A program made the translations under genes and the position numbers. A DNA stretch of 64,000 nucleotides, taken from NCBI RefSeq assembly GCF_031157355.1, contig NZ_JAVIFT010000001.1:744001-808000 (forward strand), written 5' to 3'. This DNA is from Hyphomicrobium sp. LHD-15. GTDB taxonomy: Bacteria > Pseudomonadota > Alphaproteobacteria > Rhizobiales > Hyphomicrobiaceae. Positions 33,521-41,119 of the stretch are shown here, piece after piece. The notes under the pieces are model-generated. The model was given only the letters and a program-made list of their open reading frames with translations, ran no database searches and was not told the origin of the DNA. Position 1 is the stretch's first letter; each line of letters opens with the position of its first letter.

Positions 33521-35983
33521 TCAGTCTTCCTTCTTGCGCGGGACGCTCGGGACGGCGCCGCCGGACGACCGGGACGGCTTGTCCTTCTTGTCCTTCGGGC
33601 CGGAGAGAGCCTTGCGCGGCGGTGTCGCTTCCACGAGCGCCGCTTCGGAATCGCCCTCCTCGTCGTCCTCCTCTTCCTCTTTCGAGCGGAGCTTCTTCGA
33701 GGGATCCGCCGGAATGACCTCCAGCGTCAGCGAGCTGTCCTCGCCCTTGCCCTGGACCAGCACCTTCACGGTGCCGCCATGCTCGAGCTTGCCGAACAGC
33801 AGCTCATCGGCGAGCGGCTTCTTGATGTGCTCCTGGATGACGCGAGCCAGCGGCCGGGCGCCGAACTTGTCGTCGTAGCCCTTTTCGCCGATCCACTTCT
33901 GTGCCCCTTCCGAAAGCTCGATGGTGACGCCGCGATCCGCGAGCTGCGCCTCGAGCTGGAAGATGAACTTCTCGACCACCTTGGCGATGACCTCTTGCGG
34001 GAGGCCCGAGAACGGAATGACGGCGTCAAGACGGTTGCGGAACTCCGGCGTGAACAGCCGGTTTACAGCCTCCGTATCTTCGCCCTCCCGCTTCTCGCGG
34101 TTGAAGCCCATCGGCGGACGCGCCATGTCGCTCGCGCCCGCGTTGGTGGTCATGATCAGGATCACGTTGCGGAAATCGACCTGCTTGCCGTTGTGGTCGG
34201 TCAGCTTGCCGTGGTCCATCACCTGCAGAAGGATGTTGAACAGATCCGGATGCGCCTTCTCGATCTCGTCGAGGAGCAGGACGCAATGGGGATGCTGATC
34301 GATGCCATCGGTCAGGAGGCCGCCCTGGTCGAAGCCGACGTAGCCCGGAGGCGCGCCGATCAACCGCGAAACGGTGTGCTTCTCCATGTATTCCGACATG
34401 TCGAAGCGCAGAAGCTCGACGCCCATCAGCGCGGCAAGCTGCTTGGCAACTTCCGTTTTGCCGACGCCGGTCGGGCCCGAGAACAGGTAGCAGCCGATCG
34501 GCTTTTCCGGCTCGCGCAGGCCCGCACGGGCGAGCTTGATCGCGGCCGAAAGCGCCGTGATGGCCTTGTCCTGTCCGAACACCAGCCGCTTCATGTCCTT
34601 CTCGAGGTTCGAGAGAACCTCGGCGTCGGACTTGGTGACGGTCTTCGGCGGGATGCGCGCCATCGTCGCGACGGTGGCCTCGACCTCCTTCACGGTGATC
34701 TTCTTCTTGCGCTTGTTGTCGGGCAGCAGCATCTGCGAGGCGCCGGTCTCGTCGATCACGTCGATCGCCTTGTCCGGCAGCTTGCGGTCGTGGATGTACT
34801 TTGCCGACAGCTCGACGGCGGCCTTGATGGCCTCGCCGGTGTACTTGAGCTTATGGAACTCCTCGAAGTAGGGCTTGAGGCCCTTCAGGATCGCGATCGA
34901 ATCCTCGACCGTCGGCTCCTTTACGTCGATCTTCTGGAAGCGGCGGACGAGCGCGCGATCCTTCTCGAAGTGCTGACGGTACTCCTTGTAGGTGGTCGAG
35001 CCGATGCAGCGCACGGATCCCGACTGAAGCGCGGGCTTCAGCAGGTTCGATGCGTCCATCGCGCCACCCGAGGTCGCGCCGGCGCCGATCACGGTGTGGA
35101 TCTCGTCGATAAAGAGAATCGCGCCCGGATAGTTCTCGATCTCCTTCATCACGGCCTTGAGGCGCTCTTCGAAATCGCCGCGATAGCGCGTGCCGGCGAG
35201 CAACGCGCCCATGTCGAGCGAGAAGATCGTCGCTGTTTTCAGCACCTCGGGCACTTCGCCGCGCAGGATCTTGCGGGCGAGGCCTTCGGCGATCGCCGTC
35301 TTGCCGACGCCGGGATCACCGACGAAGAGCGGATTGTTCTTCTGCCGGCGGCAGAGAACCTGGATGGTGCGCAAGACTTCCTGCTCGCGGCCGATCAACG
35401 GATCGATGCGGCCGTCGCGGGCCTTCTTGTTGAGATTGACGCAGTAGGTATTGAGCGCGTCCTGACCTGGCTTCTTCTCCTCGCCGGTCTCGCTCGCCTG
35501 CTCGTCGTCCACGCCGCGCACTCCCCTCGGCTCCGCCATGCCCGCACGCTTGGCTATGCCGTGACTGATGTACTGTACCGCATCGAACCGCGTCATTTCC
35601 TGCTCCTGCAGGAAGAATGCCGCGTGGCTTTCGCGCTCCGCGAAAATCGCGACCAGCACGTTGGCGCCGGTCACTTCCTCGCGACCGGACGACTGAACGT
35701 GAACGACCGCGCGATGGATGACGCGCTGGAAGCCGGTGGTGGGTTGCGCTTCGGCGGTGCCCTTGTGGACCAGATTGCCGAGCTCGGTATCGAGATACTC
35801 GCCCACGCGCGCACGGAGTTGGTCGAGATCGACGTTGCAGGCGCGCATGACGGCGGCCGCGTCGCGATCATCGATCAGCGCCGCGAGCAGGTGCTCGAGG
35901 GTCGCAAATTCGTGATTGCGCTCGTTTGCGAATTCGAGCGCGCGGTGAAGTGAGGATTCAAGGCTCTTCGAGAAGGATGGCAC
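33521..35983 (-). CDS. clpA: ATP-dependent Clp protease ATPase subunit ClpA
   Basis: Unfoldase that feeds substrates to ClpP and works with the ClpS adaptor on N-end-rule proteins. At 820 residues it is longer than usual. It has an N-domain (FSKSLESSLHRALEFANERNHEFATLEHLLAAL), AAA1 with GDPGVGKTAIAEGLA, and AAA2 with GPTGVGKTEVAKQLA and RNVILIMTTNAG. The last 65 or so residues are an added low-complexity tail, first acidic (KEEEEDDEEGDSE), then basic and Ser/Pro-rich. GTG at 35983, behind GTAGG and 7 bp after clpS, gives the conserved start VPSFSKSLE; an ATG at 36028 lies inside clpS and is rejected. Confidence 0.97.
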   Translation of the reverse strand: MPSFSKSLESSLHRALEFANERNHEFATLEHLLAALIDDRDAAAVMRACNVDLDQLRARVGEYLDTELGNLVHKGTAEAQPTTGFQRVIHRAVVHVQSSGREEVTGANVLVAIFAERESHAAFFLQEQEMTRFDAVQYISHGIAKRAGMAEPRGVRGVDDEQASETGEEKKPGQDALNTYCVNLNKKARDGRIDPLIGREQEVLRTIQVLCRRQKNNPLFVGDPGVGKTAIAEGLARKILRGEVPEVLKTATIFSLDMGALLAGTRYRGDFEERLKAVMKEIENYPGAILFIDEIHTVIGAGATSGGAMDASNLLKPALQSGSVRCIGSTTYKEYRQHFEKDRALVRRFQKIDVKEPTVEDSIAILKGLKPYFEEFHKLKYTGEAIKAAVELSAKYIHDRKLPDKAIDVIDETGASQMLLPDNKRKKKITVKEVEATVATMARIPPKTVTKSDAEVLSNLEKDMKRLVFGQDKAITALSAAIKLARAGLREPEKPIGCYLFSGPTGVGKTEVAKQLAALMGVELLRFDMSEYMEKHTVSRLIGAPPGYVGFDQGGLLTDGIDQHPHCVLLLDEIEKAHPDLFNILLQVMDHGKLTDHNGKQVDFRNVILIMTTNAGASDMARPPMGFNREKREGEDTEAVNRLFTPEFRNRLDAVIPFSGLPQEVIAKVVEKFIFQLEAQLADRGVTIELSEGAQKWIGEKGYDDKFGARPLARVIQEHIKKPLADELLFGKLEHGGTVKVLVQGKGEDSSLTLEVIPADPSKKLRSKEEEEDDEEGDSEAALVEATPPRKALSGPKDKKDKPSRSSGGAVPSVPRKKED

Positions 35984-35990
35984 GTTCGAC

Positions 35991-36329
35991 CTACTCTTTC
36001 TCCATGGTGCATTGTAGAGGATGGCCATGCTGGCGTGAGAAGTCCATAACCTGCGTCACCTTTGTTTCGGCGACCTCGTAGGTGAACACCCCACAGATAC
36101 CGACACCCTTGTGGTGAACATGCAGCATGATGCGAGTCGCTTCCTCGCGCCCTTTGCTGAAATATTTCTCCAGCACGAGAACCACGAACTCCATCGGCGT
36201 GTAGTCGTCGTTGAGAAGCAGTACTTTGTAGAGCGAAGGCTTCTTGGTCTTGGGGCGCGTCTTGGTAACGAGGCCGGTCTTGCCTTCCTCGCCCCCACGA
36301 TCGTTGCCCGCGCCATTTTTGCCCGCCAT
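35991..36329 (-). CDS. clpS: ClpS adaptor protein
   Basis: Delivers N-end-rule substrates to ClpA. The core [25 protein letters not shown] holds the ClpS signature with the residues that read the N-terminal amino acid, followed by [22 protein letters not shown]. The start at 36329 follows AGGA at a good distance and gives 112 residues ([10 protein letters not shown]), the family norm; the frame is open to 36407. It is co-transcribed with clpA seven bases downstream. Confidence 0.95.
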   Translation of the reverse strand: MAGKNGAGNDRGGEEGKTGLVTKTRPKTKKPSLYKVLLLNDDYTPMEFVVLVLEKYFSKGREEATRIMLHVHHKGVGICGVFTYEVAETKVTQVMDFSRQHGHPLQCTMEKE

Positions 36330-36535
36330 TCTCAGTCCTAGTGTCATCTTGCCCGTCGTCGATCGTTTCACGCCCCCCGGGGCAATGCCCCGCGTCGTCC
36401 CCACCATGTTACGCGGCTAGCTTGCGCCAGCAATGCCCTTCGCACATTCCGACACGATGGGCCGCACACGACGGGGACAGATGTTCATTTCACCAGACCA
36501 ATCGGGCGAAATGAAAGTAAGCATTTGCGGCCAAT

Positions 36536-36565
36536 AAAAAAGGCCCGGAGCAAAGCGCCCGGGCC
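36536..36565 (-). terminator. Rho-independent terminator of the phasin gene
   Basis: On the minus strand GGCCCGG...CCGGGCC (stem of at least seven, extended by GC pairs around CTTTG) is followed by six T. It lies just past the phasin stop. Confidence 0.85.
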
Positions 36566-36622
36566 AATCTATTTCGTCACACGCGGGCTGGGGAAGAGAT
36601 ACCCATCCTAGGACGGCCCAAA

Positions 36623-36952
36623 CTACCTGCCGTTCTGGAAAGCTTTCTCAACAGGCTTATAAGCGTCCTTGGCGAGATTGGTGTACATGCCGCCGATCTT
36701 CGTCAGCTGCGCCACATAGTCTTCGTAGGCGCGCTTGGCAAAGCTCGACTGGATCTCGAAAGCCTGCTCCAGCGACTTGGCGCCCGCGAGCTTCTCGAAG
36801 GTTGCCGTGCCATCTTCGAAGGCACGCTTCGAATAATCCGTCATCTCGGCGGCAATGGCCTGCCAACTCTTGTTCCACTCACCAAAAAACTTCACGGCAG
36901 TGTCGACGTTGGTTTGGCCGAACTTCTGAAAATCCTGGAAGTTGTTGATCAT
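36623..36952 (-). CDS. Phasin family protein
   Basis: A 109-residue all-helical protein of the phasin-2 type that coats polyhydroxyalkanoate granules. Typical stretches are FQKFGQTNVDTAVKFFGEWNKSWQ, AAEMTDYSKRAFEDGTATFEKLAGAKSLEQAFEIQS and AKRAYEDYVAQLTKIGGMY in outline. It is alone between its terminator and a divergent promoter region, consistent with strong independent expression. PHA storage is common in methylotrophs. No PHA synthase is in the window. Confidence 0.93.
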   Translation of the reverse strand: MINNFQDFQKFGQTNVDTAVKFFGEWNKSWQAIAAEMTDYSKRAFEDGTATFEKLAGAKSLEQAFEIQSSFAKRAYEDYVAQLTKIGGMYTNLAKDAYKPVEKAFQNGR

Positions 36953-37294
36953 GGGGGTGCCTGCTGCTGATCGGTTGAAGAAACCGCACTATCCGGCGCG
37001 GGACTTCAGAGTAGTTTAGGCGCGCCGCACCAATTTTCAAGTATTTTGTTGCGGCGCAACATCGGCAGTCACCGAGACGTTAACTTTATCGCAGCACGCT
37101 TCGGATACCGTCCCATCGCATTCTGTCCGCAACACATTTGCGGCGTGCTTCTGGCCTGTGCAGAGACAGGATCGGCCGCAAAGTGGCCCAGAAGCATAGG
37201 CATTGAGGCCCGGTTCGATTATGGTCAGAGGCTCGACGGAGGGCTTCGCCGGCTCCGACCAATCGACAACGAGCTTAACGGGATAGGGGGCTCC
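36953..37294. other. Divergent promoter region between the phasin and carboxypeptidase genes
   Basis: 342 bases without a supportable gene. A long open frame runs through part of it in frame with the downstream gene, but there is no conserved sequence or ribosome binding site before 37284. No clear promoter hexamers were identified. Confidence 0.45.
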
Positions 37295-39046
37295 TTGGCG
37301 ACTGTCGTCACGCGATCGATGCTCTTGCTGCTCGCGCTTGTGGTTTCCGCGCTGGCGCCGATCGATGGCGCGCGCGCCCAGGATGCAAAGAAGATCAAGC
37401 AAGCGTCGATCGTCGTCGACGCCAACACCGGCAAGGTGCTGCACGAGCAGTTCGCCGACGCGCCGCGTTATCCGGCCTCCCTCACCAAGATGATGACGCT
37501 GTATATGGTGTTCAGCGAAATCGAGCAGGGACGGCTCGGTTTCGATACCAAGATTACCGTCAGTGCACGGGCGGCCGGCGTGGCGCCTTCCAAGCTCGAT
37601 CTCGATGCCGGCGAGGAGATCGCCGTCCTCGATGCGGTCAAGGCGCTGATCACCAAATCCGCGAACGACATGGCGGTTGCTCTGGCCGAGCATATCGGCG
37701 GCACGGAAGTGCAGTTCGCGCGTCTCATGACGGAGCGCGCGCGGCAGATCGGAATGGGCTCCACGACGTTCCGCAACGCGTCGGGCCTCCCGGATCCGGG
37801 GCAAATCACCACCGCGCGAGACATGGTGACGCTGGGGCTTCGCCTGCAGGACGATTTTCCGAAGCACTATCGGCTGTTCTCACTCACGCAGTTCGTCTAT
37901 CGCGGCAAGACTTACCGGTCGCACAACACGCTGATGCACGGATTTCCGGGCATGGACGGCATCAAGACCGGCTATACGCGCGCTTCGGGCTTCAATCTCG
38001 TCTCGTCGGTCAATGCCGACAACAAGCACATCGTAGCGGCCGTCTTCGGCGGCAAGACCGCGCAAGCGCGTAACGCTCACATGCGCCTCCTTCTCTATCG
38101 GGCGCTCGAAGACGCCTCGACGCAAAAGACCCGCCTGCCTGCCCAGCAGTTGATAGCGACGCCGCGCCCTGCGAAGAAGCAGCCTGTCGTCGCTGACGCC
38201 GTCGACGTCGCGTGGGCGACCGAGACCAAGAAATCCGCGAAGGCAAAGCCCGCCGAAAAGCCCGCAAAGGTCGCGGCCAAATTGCCGCCTCCAGCCCCCG
38301 CTCCGGCCGTGCGTCCTACGCCGCCAGCGGCCGCTCGGCCTGACGCCATCGCCCAGATGCTCACCACCGGTAGTGCGGGCAAATCCGCGCCGCGGAACGA
38401 CGGAGCGCAAGTCGCGGCCGCCGATCCGACACCCCAGTCTCCGCGGCTCGACCTCGCGGCGCTGCGGGCGGCGATGTCGGAATCGGAAGCCGAGCCCACC
38501 GCCCAGGGCGATGCCGGCGAGCGCACGCTTCAAGCCTCGGCCGCACCCGGCCCGCAAGACATCGCCGGGTTGATCCGGAATTCGATCGTGGATGGCGCTC
38601 CTGCCGCCCGCACGATGGCGGACACCCAAAAGGCCGCGGATGCGCCAAGCGACCGGCCGGTCGCCCGTCCACCTTCGACGCTCAATTCTCAGGCGAGCGC
38701 GCTCACGGCCTTCGCAACGCCCGCAAACGCGGCTCAGCCGTCGCGCCTCAAGGGGCCGATCCCGCCGCCGGAATCGAAGTTCACCCCCGCGCGGGTGGGC
38801 GTCGGCTACGAGATTCAGATCGGCGCCTACAATACTGCGCAAGAGGCGCAGAATAAGCTGGATGCCGTTCGCGGCCGTGCCGTCGGCCTGCTCAACGGGC
38901 ACGGTGCCGTGACCATCCCGGTGAAGCGCGAAGACCGCCAGATCTTCCGCGCGCGCTTCGTCAATTTCGACGAGGACACCGCCTCCAACACCTGCCTCGA
39001 GCTGCGCCGGCTCGCGATCGACTGCTTCGTCATGCGAGCCGAATAG
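37295..39046 (+). CDS. D-alanyl-D-alanine carboxypeptidase with C-terminal SPOR domain
   Basis: A penicillin-binding-protein-5-type carboxypeptidase that trims peptidoglycan stem peptides, about 583 residues. A signal peptide (ending GARAQ) is followed by a serine peptidase domain with SLTK (SxxK), SAN (SxN, in TKSANDMAV) and KTG (GIKTGYT). Instead of a membrane-anchoring amphipathic helix it has a long Ala/Pro-rich linker and a C-terminal SPOR domain (VGYEIQIGAYNTAQEAQNKL to RRLAIDCFVMRAE). SPOR domains bind denuded septal glycan, so the enzyme probably works at the division site. The start is TTG at 37295 with GGGGG upstream; ATG at 37319 is the alternative. Confidence 0.92.
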   Translation: MATVVTRSMLLLLALVVSALAPIDGARAQDAKKIKQASIVVDANTGKVLHEQFADAPRYPASLTKMMTLYMVFSEIEQGRLGFDTKITVSARAAGVAPSKLDLDAGEEIAVLDAVKALITKSANDMAVALAEHIGGTEVQFARLMTERARQIGMGSTTFRNASGLPDPGQITTARDMVTLGLRLQDDFPKHYRLFSLTQFVYRGKTYRSHNTLMHGFPGMDGIKTGYTRASGFNLVSSVNADNKHIVAAVFGGKTAQARNAHMRLLLYRALEDASTQKTRLPAQQLIATPRPAKKQPVVADAVDVAWATETKKSAKAKPAEKPAKVAAKLPPPAPAPAVRPTPPAAARPDAIAQMLTTGSAGKSAPRNDGAQVAAADPTPQSPRLDLAALRAAMSESEAEPTAQGDAGERTLQASAAPGPQDIAGLIRNSIVDGAPAARTMADTQKAADAPSDRPVARPPSTLNSQASALTAFATPANAAQPSRLKGPIPPPESKFTPARVGVGYEIQIGAYNTAQEAQNKLDAVRGRAVGLLNGHGAVTIPVKREDRQIFRARFVNFDEDTASNTCLELRRLAIDCFVMRAE

Positions 39047-39092
39047 GCCTCCCCTCACCTTCAAAGCCTCATCCCCCTCCAAGGATCGTCCC

Positions 39093-39470
39093 ATGCTGCA
39101 GGATTGGCTTCAGGTCGCCGGTATCGCGATCGATCTCGCCGGTTTCACGCTTCTCCTGCGCGAGTGGTGGCTCGCGTTCTTCCATGAATCCGACACCATC
39201 GCTTTCGAGCAGCAGCGCGCCTGGGAGCAATCGCTGCGCCATCAGCACCGCTCGCACGCCTCCGACCAGCTCCGGACGCATCTCGATGCGTCGGCGCGGA
39301 TCCACGACGAGATGACGACGCGCGCGGCGCGCGAGCGCCATCTCGCGACGCTTCGCTCCCGCAAGCGCGCGTTCGTCGTGGCGACCGTGCTGATCGTTCT
39401 CGGCGCTTTGCTGCAGCTTGCCGGCGCATTGCCCGAGCCAATCTTTGCCGCGCTTTTTCAACCGCGCTGA
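39093..39470 (+). CDS. Small membrane protein with two terminal helices, function unknown
   Basis: A 125-residue protein with a hydrophobic segment at about 7-22 (AGIAIDLAGFTLLL), an Arg/His/Gln-rich helical middle (QQRAWEQSLRHQHRSHASDQL), and a second hydrophobic segment at about 93-115 (FVVATVLIVLGALLQLAGALP). The middle may be a cytoplasmic or periplasmic coiled coil. No family was recognised. It starts 47 bp after the carboxypeptidase gene and may share its transcript. It overlaps the convergent DnaJ-like gene by 13 bases. Confidence 0.7.
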   Translation: MLQDWLQVAGIAIDLAGFTLLLREWWLAFFHESDTIAFEQQRAWEQSLRHQHRSHASDQLRTHLDASARIHDEMTTRAARERHLATLRSRKRAFVVATVLIVLGALLQLAGALPEPIFAALFQPR

Positions 39471-40162
39471 TTGAGCAGCACGTCCTTGGCCTCGTTGACC
39501 TGCGCCGCGAGATAGGTCGAGCCGCCGCGATCGGGATGCAGCTTCAGCATCAGGTCGCGATGGGCGCGGCGGATGTCCTCGTCGGTCGCGCCCGGCTTCA
39601 ACCCCAGTATCTCGTAGGCTTCGGCGGGCTGCATGCGCCCTTCGTGATCGCGCATCGCCCGCTCGCCGCGCGCGACGTCGTCGCGCCAAGTGGGGTGGGC
39701 GCGATCGAGATAGGCTTCTAGAAGCTGCGCCGATTGCGGATCGATGAAGCGGCAGTCGTGCCACAGCAGCGCGACTTCCATCGGCTTCAGACTGTCGAGA
39801 TCATGGCCGGCGAACATGCCTTTCAGCACTTTTCCTGACATGCCGCCGCTGTCGTGGTCGAGCTCCATCTCGAGGTGATCGGTGGTCACGGTCGAGGTCT
39901 GGCCGGGCGTTTTTTTGGCCGCTCCGCCACCCCAGCTCGGCACTCCGCTTCCCGACCCGAGCAGCCAAGAGCCGAGCGCGCCGAGAAGCGCCGCAGGGCC
40001 CGGCATGCCCCTCACCAGAAACAGGGTGGCGGCTCCCAGCGCCAGCGCTCCGCCAGCCAAACGGATCTGGCGCGCCATGATGGTCGGGTTGGCCCGCGTA
40101 AAGCCTCCGATGACCAACAGCGCGAGCACGAGCGCCGCGAGGCCGAGTAGGAAGAACTGCAT
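39458..40162 (-). CDS. DnaJ-domain membrane protein
   Basis: A 234-residue protein with two N-terminal hydrophobic segments (about 3-22 and 36-50), a small Ala/Gly-rich stretch, a central helical domain (MEVALLWHDCRFIDPQSAQLLEAYLDRAHP) and a C-terminal J domain (AYEILGLKPGATDEDIRRAHRDLMLKLHPDRGG) with the HPD motif needed to stimulate DnaK. The J domain at the C-terminus behind a membrane anchor resembles DjlA or TIM14/Pam18-type organisation common in alphaproteobacteria. Its client or site of action is not known. Confidence 0.9.
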   Translation of the reverse strand: MQFFLLGLAALVLALLVIGGFTRANPTIMARQIRLAGGALALGAATLFLVRGMPGPAALLGALGSWLLGSGSGVPSWGGGAAKKTPGQTSTVTTDHLEMELDHDSGGMSGKVLKGMFAGHDLDSLKPMEVALLWHDCRFIDPQSAQLLEAYLDRAHPTWRDDVARGERAMRDHEGRMQPAEAYEILGLKPGATDEDIRRAHRDLMLKLHPDRGGSTYLAAQVNEAKDVLLNQRG

Positions 40163-40270
40163 CAGTGCGTCACTCTCGGCGTTTCCTCATCCGGCCCAAT
40201 CTACCCGACGGCACGGACGAGCGGAATCCGGCGCGCACTTTCTCAATTTAGAACTCACTCAATTTAGAGC

Positions 40271-41041
40271 TTAGTTACGCATCTGTCCAAGAAGGCGGCG
40301 TGCGCCCTCGCTGCCGGGCTTGGCCAGCATCGCCTGGAGAGCCTTGCGGCCGCCGGCGGCATAGACCGCGACGGCTGTCAGCAGCTCGCGCAATTCCGCC
40401 GCCGATCCCGGTCCGAACCGGCAAGCCGCCCCGTTCGTCAGGCGCGCGATTTCGGCAAAAGCCCGGGTCGCATTCGGGTCGTTGCCTTCCTGGAACAGGA
40501 ACGCGGGAACGCCGAGCAGCGCCAGCTCTCCAGCGCGTCCGGCCAGTTCGTCGATCGGCTCCTCGACGGCATCACCGACATAGACAAGGGCACTGATCCT
40601 GGCTTTTTCAGACTCTCGGCGCGCGTGCGCCAGCACCTTCCCGATCTGGGTATATCCACCGTGACAGGCAACCTGGCGCATCAAGCCGGCGAGCGCATCG
40701 GCGTTCGTCACCCAGCGCGAGGCCCGCGCCTCCCCGGCGCCGCGGAAGTACATGAGCTGCACTTCAAGCGAGCCGATTTCCTTCACGGCACGGAACATCT
40801 CCGACTGCAGCGCGAGCGCCATATCCCAGGTCGGCGCGCGGCTCATGGTGGCATCCATCGCGAACAGAAGACGCCCCCGCTCCGCGCCCGCCGCCGGAGA
40901 GAGCGCCTTCACCTTGGCGATGAAATCGGCAACCTCCGCGCTGGACGCGGGGACCGCAGGCGCGGGTTCGCGGCCGGTCGTTTGCGCGGCGGCCGGCGTC
41001 TTGGCTTGCTTGATGTCGGGCGGTCTGGTCTCGCGCGCCAT
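40271..41041 (-). CDS. VWA-like domain protein, function unknown
   Basis: A 256-residue protein with an Ala/Pro-rich head (about 1-40) and a von Willebrand A-like fold. LLFAMDATMSRAPTW carries a MIDAS-like DxTxS. ALVYVGDAVEEPID is the second acidic strand, and LGVPAFLFQEGNDP follows, where a phosphate- or metal-binding strand usually lies. CHGGYTQIG supplies a Thr at the MIDAS loop. The start at 41041 follows CGGAG; a longer open frame to 41101 is less likely. Similar stand-alone proteins are sometimes linked with TerY or tellurium-type loci. No such neighbours are here. Confidence 0.7.
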   Translation of the reverse strand: MARETRPPDIKQAKTPAAAQTTGREPAPAVPASSAEVADFIAKVKALSPAAGAERGRLLFAMDATMSRAPTWDMALALQSEMFRAVKEIGSLEVQLMYFRGAGEARASRWVTNADALAGLMRQVACHGGYTQIGKVLAHARRESEKARISALVYVGDAVEEPIDELAGRAGELALLGVPAFLFQEGNDPNATRAFAEIARLTNGAACRFGPGSAAELRELLTAVAVYAAGGRKALQAMLAKPGSEGARRLLGQMRN

Positions 41042-41119
41042 TGCGGCTCCGGGTTCGGGCTCACTCTCCCCTAACATGGCGAGCCATAGCCGCACTGGCA
41101 ATGTGTCTGAAACCGCGGC

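Noticed and set aside
33779-35953. 724-codon open frame antisense to clpA
   Set aside because: Shadow frame with Leu/Asp/Arg-rich sequence and no recognisable motif; clpA is certain.
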